A DNA stretch of 64,000 bases from JAAYHG01 sp012735455 (GCA_050951365.1 JBMNIX010000015.1:61607-125606); one strand, 5' to 3'; numbered from the stretch's first letter, positions 43,272-52,454 are shown. Notes: generated by a model not told the origin, from the sequence alone. A program made the numbers and translations.

Positions 43272-44465
43272 CTAACCTAGAACCTCTTGTACCAACGAGA
43301 CAAAGACATCCCTGCTGACTGTGCTCTTGTTAGCTACCCCATACTCTTTAACCTGTCTAAGAATCTCACGTTCCTGTTCTTCTGTTGCCTCGACACCTAG
43401 TTCCGCCAGCTTGACACGAATTGAATTGAGACCACTCTTTTTACCCAGCACTATCTTGGCCTCTTGACCCACAAAGGCCGGATTCAAAGAAAACATGGCC
43501 AACGGGGCCTCCTTGAGCATCTCAATACCGATGCCGGACTCGCGCGTGAAGATATGGTCCCCCACCACAGGAGCATTGCCCATAATGGGCACCCGGGACA
43601 GGGAGGCTACTTCCTCGGCCAGGCTCTTCAGCTGGCTCAAGTCAGCACCAAAATCAATGCCGTACATAGTTCTAAGCGCCACAAAGACCTCGAAAAGGGA
43701 TGTGTTTCCGGTACGTTCACCCAAACCGTTGATGCAGGTGTGGATAACCTCCGCCCCGGCTTCCATGGCGGAAAGTGAGTTAGCCAAAGCTAGACCCAGA
43801 TCGTTATGGGTGTGCACCTCTACAGGAAGGCCGGTGAAGTTCTTAACCCTCCGCACCAGGGTAGCCATAGCCGCGGGAAGCACACAGCCGACGGTATCGA
43901 TAACACCTACAGAGTCAGGCCGGGTCTGCTCAAGAACCGTCCCTAGTAGATTCTCCAGGTCATCCCACTCGGCACGGGTGGTGTCGTAAGGGAAGAGGAC
44001 AGCGTATAGACCCGCCTCCTTGGCTGCCTGCACCGCGTCGGCGCTGCGTTTGGCCACATCGCGCCAGGTCCAGCGGAACTGGTAATCAAGTTTGGGTTTG
44101 CCAATGGGCACCTCAATTACCACGCCGTGAGCGCCACACTCTTTAGCTAAGAGAATATCTTTTTCCATAGCGCGGGCAAAGGAAAAGATCTGACTCTTCA
44201 GCCCGAGGTCGGCAATGGCCTTCATGGCAGCGGCATCAGCCTCTGAGACCGCTGGCATACCGGCCTCTATCCTCTGGACTCCAAGTCCGTCCAGGATCTG
44301 GGCAATCCTTACCTTTTCCTCGGGAGTAAAGACAACACCGGGAGTCTGTTCGCCATCGCGCAGGGTCGCGTCGTGAATCTGAATCCGGGGTGGGATAGCG
44401 GTGGCGCGAACGTGATCCACGTTATACGGGCTGGTCCACCAATCTTGGCTACGGTAATATGTCAT
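43272..44465 (-). CDS. Homocitrate synthase/isopropylmalate synthase-like enzyme (HMGL family)
   Basis: About 397 residues from ATG 44465, 7 nt behind GGAGGG; an upstream frame to 44561 crosses a hairpin and is not preferred. HMGL-like TIM barrel: IHDATLRDGEQTPGVVFT, HTHNDLGLALANS, and CINGLGERTGNTSLFEV, matching the LeuA/NifV/homocitrate synthase group. No regulatory LeuA C-terminal domain is present, so homocitrate, citramalate or a related condensation (or aldol cleavage) is likely. No nif or lysine genes are nearby. In a hydroxyacid operon it may act on the 2-oxoacid product. Confidence 0.85.
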   Translation of the reverse strand: MTYYRSQDWWTSPYNVDHVRATAIPPRIQIHDATLRDGEQTPGVVFTPEEKVRIAQILDGLGVQRIEAGMPAVSEADAAAMKAIADLGLKSQIFSFARAMEKDILLAKECGAHGVVIEVPIGKPKLDYQFRWTWRDVAKRSADAVQAAKEAGLYAVLFPYDTTRAEWDDLENLLGTVLEQTRPDSVGVIDTVGCVLPAAMATLVRRVKNFTGLPVEVHTHNDLGLALANSLSAMEAGAEVIHTCINGLGERTGNTSLFEVFVALRTMYGIDFGADLSQLKSLAEEVASLSRVPIMGNAPVVGDHIFTRESGIGIEMLKEAPLAMFSLNPAFVGQEAKIVLGKKSGLNSIRVKLAELGVEATEEQEREILRQVKEYGVANKSTVSRDVFVSLVQEVLG

Positions 44466-44514
44466 GTTGATACCCTCCTTCTTAATCTCCATCTCCATAC
44501 CCGAAAGAAAGCAA

Positions 44515-44544
44515 GAGGAGCCACTCGACGGGGCGCTGCTCCTC
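44515..44544 (-). terminator. Possible attenuator hairpin before the homocitrate-synthase-like gene
   Basis: 7-bp arms GAGGAGC/GCTCCTC with a 16-nt loop, followed on the minus strand by a T-rich TTGCTTTCTTTC. It lies between two genes of the same operon, so partial termination is possible. Confidence 0.4.
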
Positions 44545-44635
44545 GCAATGGCGCCGGGCAATCGACAGCCGGTGCGGACACGGTCTCCTGTAAGAACGAC
44601 CCAGAAGCCAGCAGGGATACCCCGCTCGGCGAATA

Positions 44636-45604
44636 TCAGCGGGCCTTGGAGTACTCCATTGCGTTTTGGAGCACCTCTGGATTGACTACCGACTCCGGCC
44701 GCGTGCCTGCCAGTACAGCCACCACCGCTTCGGCAGCACCGGTGGCCATGCGGATCATGGCCTCGTGGGTGAGGGCAGCGTGGTGCGGTGTAAAAAGGAC
44801 GTTTTTCAGGCCAAAGATGGGGTGCTTCAGATCTGGGTACTCCCCTGGGAAAACGTCTATACCCGCGGCCTTGAGCTTGCCTGAGTTTAGGGCCTCATAA
44901 AGGGCATCCATGTCCACTACCTCGCCCCGGGCGCAGTTAATAAGCACAGCGCTGGGTTTCATAAGCGAGAGGGTCCTGGCATTGATGAGATTGGCCGTAG
45001 ACTTGATGTAAGGCACATGCAGCGTGAGATAGTCCACCTGCGGCAGCAGCTCTTCCAAAGATGCCACCTGGGTTATGTCTTCGTCCTCAACTGTTACCAC
45101 GGAATCGTAAACCAGCACCTTCATGTCAAAACCATTCTTGGCTATGGCTGTCACCTGGCGTCCGATCTTGCCGAACCCCACCACACCCAAGGTCTTGCCT
45201 TTAAGCTCCGAAAGGAGGTGCTGGTCGCGTTCCCGAAAACGGCCGCTGCGCACCAACTCATCAGCCAGTGGGAACTCTCGAGCCAGATACAACATCATGC
45301 CAAAGACGTGCTCAGCCACCGATATCACGTTAGAATACGGAGCATTGGCCACAATAATACCGTGCCGGGTGGCGTACTCAATATCTATGTTATTAACACC
45401 CACTCCGTGGCGGGCTATTACCTTAAGGTTGGGGAACTGGCAGAGGTACTCGGCGGTAACCGGCGAGCTACGGGCAATAAAACCTTCGATCTCCTGACAG
45501 TCTTCAACCTGCAGCTCATCCTTTGGCACCGGCGTATGGCCTGCCGCCAGCAAAACATCAAGTCCTTCCTGCACAATGGGTTCATGGATAAGTACCTTGC
45601 TCAC
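44636..45604 (-). CDS. D-isomer-specific 2-hydroxyacid dehydrogenase
   Basis: 322 residues from GTG 45604. Rossmann motif GVVGFGKIGRQVTAIAK; catalytic Arg in INCARGEVVDM, Glu in DVFPGEYPD, His in FTPHHAALT. It is related to the 22971-23948 protein (same order of motifs, RHGVGV-NIDIEYAT segment) but clearly diverged. NAD(P)-linked interconversion of a D-2-hydroxyacid and 2-oxoacid. It follows the SDR gene by 21 nt. Confidence 0.9.
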   Translation of the reverse strand: MSKVLIHEPIVQEGLDVLLAAGHTPVPKDELQVEDCQEIEGFIARSSPVTAEYLCQFPNLKVIARHGVGVNNIDIEYATRHGIIVANAPYSNVISVAEHVFGMMLYLAREFPLADELVRSGRFRERDQHLLSELKGKTLGVVGFGKIGRQVTAIAKNGFDMKVLVYDSVVTVEDEDITQVASLEELLPQVDYLTLHVPYIKSTANLINARTLSLMKPSAVLINCARGEVVDMDALYEALNSGKLKAAGIDVFPGEYPDLKHPIFGLKNVLFTPHHAALTHEAMIRMATGAAEAVVAVLAGTRPESVVNPEVLQNAMEYSKAR

Positions 45605-45625
45605 TTGAGTATCTCTTCCTCCTTC

Positions 45626-46381
45626 TTAGTCTACAGTGCGTCCTCCATCTATCAACAACAACTGGCCTGTAATATAGTCGGCCTGACAAGAAGCAAGAAA
45701 AAGGACTGCTCCCACAATATCGGCTGTACGTCCAACCCGGCCCAGCGGAATTCGTGCTACCATATTCTCTTCTACACCAGGTGTATCAATCAGGGCCTCC
45801 GTAAGAGGTGTGCGCACAAAACCAGGACCTATGGCGTTTACATTTATACCGAACTTAGCCCATTCGTTGGCCAAGACCTTAGTCAGGATAAGCACGCCGC
45901 CCTTGGCGCTGGCATAAATAGCTCGCTCGGGATGCCCTAACACCGCCGAAACTGAGGCCGTATTGATGATCTTTCCGCGACCTTGACGAACCATTACCCG
46001 GCCTACTGCCTGGGCAGTGAAGAACATACCCTTGAGGTTGACGTCCATCACTGTGTCCCAGTCTATTCGGGTAACATCCAGTGCCTGCTTGCGCACATTC
46101 ACCCCGGCATTATTACAGAGGACATCAATGCGGCCAAATTCTCTTAGTACTGCCTCTACCATTGCGTCAATACTTTCTTGGTAGCGCACATCCAGCCATA
46201 GTGCTCTGACACAAGCACCCCCGGCGGAAAGCCGTTTCGCTACTTCCTCTCCGGCCTCCATGTTAATATCGGCAATTACAACCTTCGCACCCTCGTCGGC
46301 AAACCCTTCCACCATAGCGCGACCAAGTCCGCTGGCGCCTCCGGTAACAACCACAACTTTATCCCTTAAGCCAAGATCCAA
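45626..46381 (-). CDS. Short-chain dehydrogenase/reductase (FabG-like)
   Basis: 251 residues from TTG 46381, 7 nt behind GAGGGGGG. Classical SDR: cofactor motif TGGASGLG, NNAGVNVR, catalytic Ser in NTASVSAV and YASAKGG with Tyr and Lys. The Asp at the end of strand 2 (VIADIN) suggests NAD preference. In the operon it probably oxidises a sugar-acid or hydroxyacid hydroxyl group rather than acting in fatty-acid synthesis. Confidence 0.9.
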   Translation of the reverse strand: MDLGLRDKVVVVTGGASGLGRAMVEGFADEGAKVVIADINMEAGEEVAKRLSAGGACVRALWLDVRYQESIDAMVEAVLREFGRIDVLCNNAGVNVRKQALDVTRIDWDTVMDVNLKGMFFTAQAVGRVMVRQGRGKIINTASVSAVLGHPERAIYASAKGGVLILTKVLANEWAKFGINVNAIGPGFVRTPLTEALIDTPGVEENMVARIPLGRVGRTADIVGAVLFLASCQADYITGQLLLIDGGRTVD

Positions 46382-46436
46382 GTTCTATCCCCCCTCTGCT
46401 TCCGGCAGGAAGCTTATTGGTGCCAGGGTTATTCAT

Positions 46437-46471
46437 TGGGCAGGACCACACCCCGGGTACAGTCCTGCCCA
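46437..46471. repeat. Intercistronic hairpin between ilvD-like and SDR genes
   Basis: Exact arms (46437-46446 and 46462-46471) around a 15-nt loop, between two co-directional genes and without a T run. Confidence 0.7.
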
Positions 46472-46495
46472 TCAACACTTCACTTATAATAGATT

Positions 46496-48178
46496 TCATT
46501 CAGGTTTTTCCTTTAGTACAGCTCCGCGCCAAACGCTGTCCACAAGCTGGCTATAGCGTTTGAGATACTTGCTATCTACCTTGGTGGGAATGGGCTGCCA
46601 GGAGCGCCGCCGCCGCTCCAGCTCCTGCTCGGAGACATTTAGGGTGAGGGAGCGGCCTGGGATATCAATGGTGATGGAGTCCCCTTCCTGGACCAAGGCA
46701 ATGGGACCACCTGCAGCCGCCTCAGGAGCCACGTGCCCTACACAGGGACCCCGAGTAGCGCCCGAGAAGCGCCCGTCGGTAACCAAAGCCGTGCTGTCAC
46801 CCAGGCCCAGCCCCATCAGGACGGAGGTACAGGAGAGAAGCTCTCGCATACCGGGACCACCTTTAGGCCCTTCATAGCGGATGACTATCACATCACCCTT
46901 CTTGATCTTACCTGCCAGCATGGCCTCCACGGCCTCTTCTTGGGAATTAAAGACGCGGGCCGGTCCTGTGTGCACCTGCATAGCCGGTACCACGGCCGAT
47001 TGCTTGACTGCAGCCCCCTCAGGCGCGAGGCTGCCCTTAAGTATGGCCAGGCTCCCCTGTTCGTGCAGTGGTCTCGCCAAGGGCGTGATAACATCTGTAT
47101 TTCGGTTCTGGTAGGCAGGAAGCATTTCGCGCCAAGTCTTGCCGTTGACCGTGGCCACATCCAGCCGAAGATACTTGTCACCCAGTTCTTTTAGCAGCAC
47201 TGGTACACCACCGGCAAGATCAAAGTCAAAGAGCGTGTACTTTCCTGAGGGCTTTACGTTTACCAGGTGCGGGGTTCGGCTACTGATCTCTTCAAAGTCC
47301 TGGCCCGTAAGCTCGATGCCAAACTCGTGAGCGACCGCTGGAATGTGCAGTAGGGAGTTGGTGGAGCCGCCCAGCGCCATAGCTGCTGTGACGGCGTTGT
47401 GGAAGGAATCGGCGGTAACGATGTCCCGCGCTTTGATACCCTTTCTAACCAAATCTACCACTATCTGACCGCTAGCTTTGGCTTCCCTGAGTTTACGGGA
47501 GTAAACAGCATGGGTCGTGGCACACCCAGGGACTGTTAGGCCCAATACCTCGGCTACACAGGACATGGTGTTGGCGGTACCCATCATGGCACAGGATCCA
47601 GCTGTCGGACAAATATTGTCCTCCATCTCCTGGAACTCTTGCGCTGTGATCTGACCGTTCTTGAGCTGTCCCACCGCCTCACGGATCTCGTAGATGGCTA
47701 GATCCTGCCCTTGGAGCCTACCCGGCAGCATGGGCCCGCCGGTGACAATAACTGAAGGTAGGTTGAGCCTACCAGCTGCCATAAGCATAGCTGGTACAAT
47801 CTTATCGCAGGAGGCAATGAGGACCAAGCCGTCAAGTTGCTGGGCCTCGGTCACTACCTCTACTGAATCCACTATCACTTCCCGGCTTGGCAGTACGTAG
47901 CACATCCCAATGTGACCCTGAGAGATTCCATCACAGATGCTTACCGTGTTAAACTCAAAGGGAACACCGCCCGCCATGCGGATGCCGTCTTTCACCGCCT
48001 GGGCCACCTCACGCAGGTGTTTGTGGCCAGGGTGCATCTCGTTCCACGAGTTAACCACGCCAATAAATGGGCGGCGCAGCTCATCATCCATAAGACCGAT
48101 GGCCTTGAGGTGGGCACGCATCCCCGCCCGGTCAATACCGTCTACGATTATACTGCTGCGAAACGGTTTCTTCTCCAT
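46496..48178 (-). CDS. IlvD/Edd-family dehydratase (dihydroxyacid or sugar-acid dehydratase)
   Basis: About 560 residues from ATG 48178 behind GGGAGGAG; a frame to 48229 would overlap the upstream gene. The Fe-S cysteines are visible in LIASCDKIVPAM and ICPTAGSCAMMGTANTM; other landmarks are GGSTNSLLHIPA and the C-terminal DGRFSGATRGPCVGHVAPEA. The family dehydrates 2,3-dihydroxyacids to 2-oxo-3-deoxyacids. The neighbours (LarA-like, SDR, hydroxyacid dehydrogenases) and absence of other ilv genes argue for a catabolic sugar-acid dehydratase rather than valine/isoleucine synthesis. Confidence 0.9.
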   Translation of the reverse strand: MEKKPFRSSIIVDGIDRAGMRAHLKAIGLMDDELRRPFIGVVNSWNEMHPGHKHLREVAQAVKDGIRMAGGVPFEFNTVSICDGISQGHIGMCYVLPSREVIVDSVEVVTEAQQLDGLVLIASCDKIVPAMLMAAGRLNLPSVIVTGGPMLPGRLQGQDLAIYEIREAVGQLKNGQITAQEFQEMEDNICPTAGSCAMMGTANTMSCVAEVLGLTVPGCATTHAVYSRKLREAKASGQIVVDLVRKGIKARDIVTADSFHNAVTAAMALGGSTNSLLHIPAVAHEFGIELTGQDFEEISSRTPHLVNVKPSGKYTLFDFDLAGGVPVLLKELGDKYLRLDVATVNGKTWREMLPAYQNRNTDVITPLARPLHEQGSLAILKGSLAPEGAAVKQSAVVPAMQVHTGPARVFNSQEEAVEAMLAGKIKKGDVIVIRYEGPKGGPGMRELLSCTSVLMGLGLGDSTALVTDGRFSGATRGPCVGHVAPEAAAGGPIALVQEGDSITIDIPGRSLTLNVSEQELERRRRSWQPIPTKVDSKYLKRYSQLVDSVWRGAVLKEKPE

Positions 48179-48197
48179 ACTTTTCTCCTCCCTGATC

Positions 48198-49475
48198 TTA
48201 AGGAAGCAACAGTTCGCCTGCCGGGCCAAAGGGAATCTCTTGGACCGGACCCAAGACCTCCATTTGCGGGTTGTTTTCTATCTCGGGCAGGAGTGCTTCC
48301 GACACATAGATGTTCTCTAGTTCCAAGGTGTTCTTAATGATAACCAGGCGCGCTTGGCCATCCGGCACACGGTTTAGGGTTTGCACCGCCAAAGCAATGG
48401 CCTTGTAGTCATCCTCCATCACCACCGGCACACGAGCCCGGTCTAGCTTGGTGGAGGTAATAAGGTTAGTGTAGGTGGCGTGGAAGTCTATCTTTTCCAC
48501 CAAGCGGCGCGTGGTGGTATCTGCCAAGCCGATACCAGTGGCATTACCGTGGGTCTCCTCGGTAAGGTCCAGCACCACTATCTTCTTGGCCATGAGGGGC
48601 CCATCCTTGATGTGGGGTAGATTAAAGCGTCCGGTGATATTGGGGTCCATACCACCACCACTAATGTTCTTGCCAATCTCACGGATTACCAGCACGTCAA
48701 TGTTGGTGAAGTTGATTCTTGCCATAAGGGAGCGCGATAGTTCCAGCAGCTCCGGCTCGCGGCTGGCAAACTCGGCCGCCGGTACCAATTCGATAACAGC
48801 CGGCATGTCCTCAGAATTCTCCACAATAGCCAGCCCGAAGCGCACCGGAGTACGTTCAAGGATGAATTCGCCCGCCTTAGGGATCAGCTCGTGGAAGCGC
48901 TCGAAGCCCTGTTCGTGAATGGTCTGCGCGCCCTTGTGTTTGCCCATCCCGATAACCAGCATCTTATAGAGGCCGCTTTCCACCTTGCCGCGGAAACTAG
49001 TGTGAGGCTTTACCCTGGCCACGGGAATAATGATGTCCGCCTCTGTAGCCGTGATTTTATCAACATAAACAGGTAGTCCTGGCTCCACCTCGCCCAGGGA
49101 TACGACCTCCATGGAGGCCCGCACTGGTACGCCCATTGACTCGGCAGTAATATTATAGCCAGCCAAGAGTTCTGCTTGCTTCTCGGCAATGCCACCACCG
49201 TGGCTGCCCATGGCCGGAATGATAAAAGGCTCTACGCCGCGCTGCTTGAGTTCGTTCACCAGCGCCCGCACAATCTCATCCAAGCGTCCAATACCCCGGC
49301 TACCTACTAGTATAGCGGCTCTAAGACCGAGTTTTAGCTCCTTCTCTATCTCCGGTTTGGCCATTTCTTTAGCCACCACAGCCGCAACATCTGCAATAGA
49401 ATCCTTGGGGAATTTTTGTCGTACCGGTGCTACGCGCGGCAGTTTGGCTTTTATTTCGCCGTACCATTCAAACAC
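48198..49475 (-). CDS. LarA-like (DUF2088) racemase/epimerase homologue, second copy
   Basis: 425 residues from GTG 49475. Same block order as the 23966-25201 protein: LVGSRGIGRLDEIV, IPAMGSHGGGIAEKQ, IPVARVKPHTSFRGK, LYKMLVIGMGKHKG, VIREIGKNISGGGMDPN, and VVLDLTEETHGNATGIGLADTTTRR. The shared motifs indicate the same chemistry on a related substrate. It is first in the operon, 20 nt before the IlvD-like gene. Nickel-pincer dependence is inferred from distant LarA similarity. Confidence 0.78.
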   Translation of the reverse strand: MFEWYGEIKAKLPRVAPVRQKFPKDSIADVAAVVAKEMAKPEIEKELKLGLRAAILVGSRGIGRLDEIVRALVNELKQRGVEPFIIPAMGSHGGGIAEKQAELLAGYNITAESMGVPVRASMEVVSLGEVEPGLPVYVDKITATEADIIIPVARVKPHTSFRGKVESGLYKMLVIGMGKHKGAQTIHEQGFERFHELIPKAGEFILERTPVRFGLAIVENSEDMPAVIELVPAAEFASREPELLELSRSLMARINFTNIDVLVIREIGKNISGGGMDPNITGRFNLPHIKDGPLMAKKIVVLDLTEETHGNATGIGLADTTTRRLVEKIDFHATYTNLITSTKLDRARVPVVMEDDYKAIALAVQTLNRVPDGQARLVIIKNTLELENIYVSEALLPEIENNPQMEVLGPVQEIPFGPAGELLLP

Positions 49476-49498
49476 TTTATTACTTCCTTTCCTTACGT

Positions 49499-49516
49499 GA
49501 TATCATATATGGTATC
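49499..49516. promoter_or_regulatory. Candidate GntR operator palindrome
   Basis: GATATCATATATGGTATC is an 18-nt palindrome with one mismatch, 24 nt upstream of the LarA-like start and in the region divergent to the GntR gene. AT-rich palindromes of this size are typical FadR/VanR-type GntR sites. Confidence 0.55.
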
Positions 49517-49710
49517 TCTTCAATATTGCCGGCAGGTTTCCTCCTTTTCCCCTTGGCCATATTGAACAAAATTACTTTTTTTTGACCAATAGGGGAGGGG
49601 TTAGTGCAAGTTTAACAAAGGAGTTTTAGACAAGGAAACCGAAATAGGATTGAGCAGAATTGAAGTAGGATTATCGAGAGAATCAGCTGACTTGTTCCAA
49701 TGGAGGAGGT

Positions 49711-50430
49711 ATGGCGTTGAATACAAGGGAAGGTACTGTAGCTAAGCGCCAGTCCAAGAGTGATCTAGTCCATAGTGTCATCAAGGAAGCCATTATCAAC
49801 GGCGAGTTGAAACCGGGGACTCACCTGGTTATGGCCGACCTAGCTGCCAAGCTCGGCGTAAGTGTGCAGCCCGTTCGCGAGGCGCTAAAACGCTTAGACA
49901 CGGAGGGGTATGTGACCTGGACCCTCAATGTAGGGGCTGTGGTGTCAGAGATCTCCATTACCGACATTAAGGAAGACATCCCCATTTTGCGAGTCCTGGA
50001 AGGACTAGCTACCAGGGAAGCAGCCCAGCGCATGGCGCCACCGGTCCTAGCCGAACTAGAGCGGATGCTAACTGTGATGCACAGCTACGTGGAAAAGGAA
50101 AAACACACCGAATACGGCCTTCTTAACAAAGAATTCCATCGCTTGATTCACAAATGGAGTGGCAACAGTCATCTTCTGAAAATCCTTGACGAGCTTTGGG
50201 CCCGTAGGGATCGCCTCCGTGCCGTCTTTCTCCTCTCCCCCACCCGTGCCCAGGAATCTCTGCGTGAGCACGAGGCTGTGGTTGCTGCCCTTAAGGCAGG
50301 TCAGGGCGAGAAGGCAGCCCAAATCATTGAAGAACATCGCATGAATGCGGCCGAAGAACTTCTGAAACACCTGGATCACAGCGGCTCCCGCAATCTTTTG
50401 CGCTCAGCGAAAAAGGCAATACTGAACTAG
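49711..50430 (+). CDS. GntR-family transcriptional regulator with FCD domain
   Basis: 239 residues from ATG 49711 behind GGAGGAGGT. Winged-helix domain (about 18-80: IINGELKPGTHLVMADLAAKLGVS, PVREALKRLDTEGYV) followed by an all-helical FCD ligand domain (about 95-225) with the metal-binding pattern NKEFHRLIHKWSGN and REHEAVVAAL. FCD regulators sense carboxylates or hydroxyacids such as lactate or gluconate. It is divergent to the 49.5-40.7 kb hydroxyacid operon and most likely represses it through the palindrome at 49499-49516. Confidence 0.93.
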   Translation: MALNTREGTVAKRQSKSDLVHSVIKEAIINGELKPGTHLVMADLAAKLGVSVQPVREALKRLDTEGYVTWTLNVGAVVSEISITDIKEDIPILRVLEGLATREAAQRMAPPVLAELERMLTVMHSYVEKEKHTEYGLLNKEFHRLIHKWSGNSHLLKILDELWARRDRLRAVFLLSPTRAQESLREHEAVVAALKAGQGEKAAQIIEEHRMNAAEELLKHLDHSGSRNLLRSAKKAILN

Positions 50431-50431
50431 A

Positions 50432-50477
50432 AAAGAGAGCCTACAGGGCTTTTGCCGTGGGCTCTCTTTCACTTTTT
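50432..50477 (+). terminator. Terminator of the GntR gene
   Basis: 10-bp perfect stem (50432-50441 with 50460-50469) followed by CACTTTTT. Confidence 0.85.
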
Positions 50478-50583
50478 CCCAGGGGTACGCCCCGAGAAGG
50501 TCCAAACATGTCATGATTGATCCAGCCTCTTAAAGCAGGAACGATGGTCAAAACCGTATAAATATGGAGGTTAATAATCATCA

Positions 50584-51282
50584 ATGTCAATGAAAAAACT
50601 TTCGGTTCTGGCTGCAGCCGTAATCTTTTCACTTGCCCTGGTGGTATTGGTGCCTTTAGTAGCATTGGAGAGTGTGGCTTTCTCTCCCTCTTTTTATCAT
50701 AGCCAATTTGAACGCTTAGATCGGCCCGAGGAAACAGGTTTTTCCGAAGCTGAGCTCATGCAGGCCAGCCAAGCACTGTGGGAGTACTTTCGTGGCCAGC
50801 GCGAAACCCCACAGCTCAAGCTTAAGCGAAACGACAAAGAAACCATGCTTTACGGGCAGCGCGAGTTGGACCATTTGGTTGATGTAAAAAAGCTCTTTCA
50901 ACAAGGCATGGCTGCAAGGACAACAGCCCTTCTCCTTGTTATTTTAGCTGGGGCATACCTATTGTTACACAGACAATCAGGCTTGAGGCTAGCGGCCAAA
51001 GGAACCTTAGGCGCAGCGGGCCTAGTGCTCCTTTTGATCTCTTTGACCCTAGTCCTCCTCTCCATCGACTTCAACCGTTGGTTTACTTTATTTCATCTTA
51101 TCTCCTTCAGCAACGACCTCTGGCAACTAGACCCCTCCCGAGAGAACCTAATCCGTATCTTCCCAGAGCCATTCTTCTTTGCCGCCGCCCGCACAGCACT
51201 GATACGCACAGCCATCACGTTCTTGGCCCTCCTAACGGGTAGCCTTATCCTCCTTTCTAGACTCCCTAGTCAAAACAACTAG
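50584..51282 (+). CDS. TIGR01906-type integral membrane protein (DUF1461)
   Basis: 232 residues with four hydrophobic helices (about 7-28, 110-128, 136-160, 203-224) and an extracytoplasmic region between the first two. Family landmarks are FSEAELMQASQALWEYFRG, YGQRELDHLVDVKKLF, and FNRWFTLFHLISFSNDLWQLDP followed by LIRIFPEPFFF. Function is unknown; in Lactobacillales relatives occur near wall-stress genes. Monocistronic here. The start is uncertain because GGAGG is 13 nt from the ATG. Confidence 0.85.
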   Translation: MSMKKLSVLAAAVIFSLALVVLVPLVALESVAFSPSFYHSQFERLDRPEETGFSEAELMQASQALWEYFRGQRETPQLKLKRNDKETMLYGQRELDHLVDVKKLFQQGMAARTTALLLVILAGAYLLLHRQSGLRLAAKGTLGAAGLVLLLISLTLVLLSIDFNRWFTLFHLISFSNDLWQLDPSRENLIRIFPEPFFFAAARTALIRTAITFLALLTGSLILLSRLPSQNN

Positions 51283-51394
51283 TTGCAACACGAGATCGTT
51301 TGGAAACAAGCAGCAAGAGAGCTGCGCCAATTTAAACTTAGGGCGAAGGTAAGTTCAGTTGCGTCCTTCCTTTATGCTGCACGACGGTGTGGTG

Positions 51395-52333
51395 CTACGG
51401 GTTTTTACTGCCGCAGCGTGTATCCAACACCACACCCAAACCAATCACCGCTACGCTGAGCCCCACCAGCCAACCTACCAGCGGGATAAAACGCACCGAG
51501 AGAAGCAACAGAAGGCCTGCCAAGAGCTCTGCAATGGGGCTGACCTGCTGCGGCAGGAGGCGTTCTAAGAGATGTCGCCCCACGAAAACACTCACCGTGG
51601 TGTAGGCCAAGAAGCGGGCCGCTACCAGCGCCAGTACCAGGAGTAGGGCCAGAGGAATGCCAATGATGGTGATAGCCACCATGATAATCAGCGGTAGAGC
51701 CACTAGATAGCCCAGCAAACCAACGACCACAAGGCGACTCCAATTACCCTGCAGCATACTCACCATGTTTTCAACGTTCCGCGGCCAGAAAAGCAGAATT
51801 ATCGTCCCCAGAGCCAGGCTAGAGAGGAAACCAATAAACTGTCGGCCAAAGAACCAGAGGCCAGGGCCGAAGGGCAGAGCAAATAGCTGCCAGTTATTAA
51901 GCCGAACAGGTAAACGCGGGATTTGATGAAACACGCCGGCTCCAGGAAAACCGACACTGGTGGTTTTACCGCCCACGTAAACGTTCTCGCCGCGCTGAAT
52001 GCTCCCGCCAATAGCCACCACGTCACCTTCAACTCGCGCTCCGGGGACTAGTACCACTCTACCGCCTACAGCAGCTACATCGTTGTTTACCTGGCCACTG
52101 ACGTAAACATCACCACCCACAGTCAAGACAGAACCTGTCACCGTGCCCTCCACCCGTACCGAACCACCAATGGCCACGGCTTCATCCAGGGTAACATCCG
52201 CCGGCACCACCACATTGTTACCAAACTCGATTTTGCTCTCGCTGGCAAAAACAGTGGCAGTCATTATTAGGACGAGGGACAAGACCAATAAAGCAACAAA
52301 AGCAATTCTCCCAAAACCCTTTTTGCACCCCAC
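51395..52333 (-). CDS. Exported bactofilin-like repeat protein with C-terminal membrane domain
   Basis: About 312 residues taking GTG 52333; a GTG at 52384 and a TTG at 52339 are alternatives. A signal-like helix is followed by about 100 residues of beta-helix-type repeats with alternating Val/Gly (VAIGGSVRVEGTV, VLTVGGDVYVSGQV, VAAVGGRVVLVPGARV), resembling polymer-forming bactofilin-type domains. Four or five membrane helices follow. The arrangement suggests an envelope protein with an extracytoplasmic adhesive or scaffold domain. The exact function is unknown. Confidence 0.7.
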   Translation of the reverse strand: MGCKKGFGRIAFVALLVLSLVLIMTATVFASESKIEFGNNVVVPADVTLDEAVAIGGSVRVEGTVTGSVLTVGGDVYVSGQVNNDVAAVGGRVVLVPGARVEGDVVAIGGSIQRGENVYVGGKTTSVGFPGAGVFHQIPRLPVRLNNWQLFALPFGPGLWFFGRQFIGFLSSLALGTIILLFWPRNVENMVSMLQGNWSRLVVVGLLGYLVALPLIIMVAITIIGIPLALLLVLALVAARFLAYTTVSVFVGRHLLERLLPQQVSPIAELLAGLLLLLSVRFIPLVGWLVGLSVAVIGLGVVLDTRCGSKNP

Positions 52334-52454
52334 GCCCAACCCACTCCCTCGGGTATTTTTTGCCCTCAACCCATGGGCGACCACAGCCCTCTCTCGAAAA
52401 CAACTCTTATCCCCCTGGTACTAAGAATAACCGTGGCTCCCAGCTAGCGAAGAT

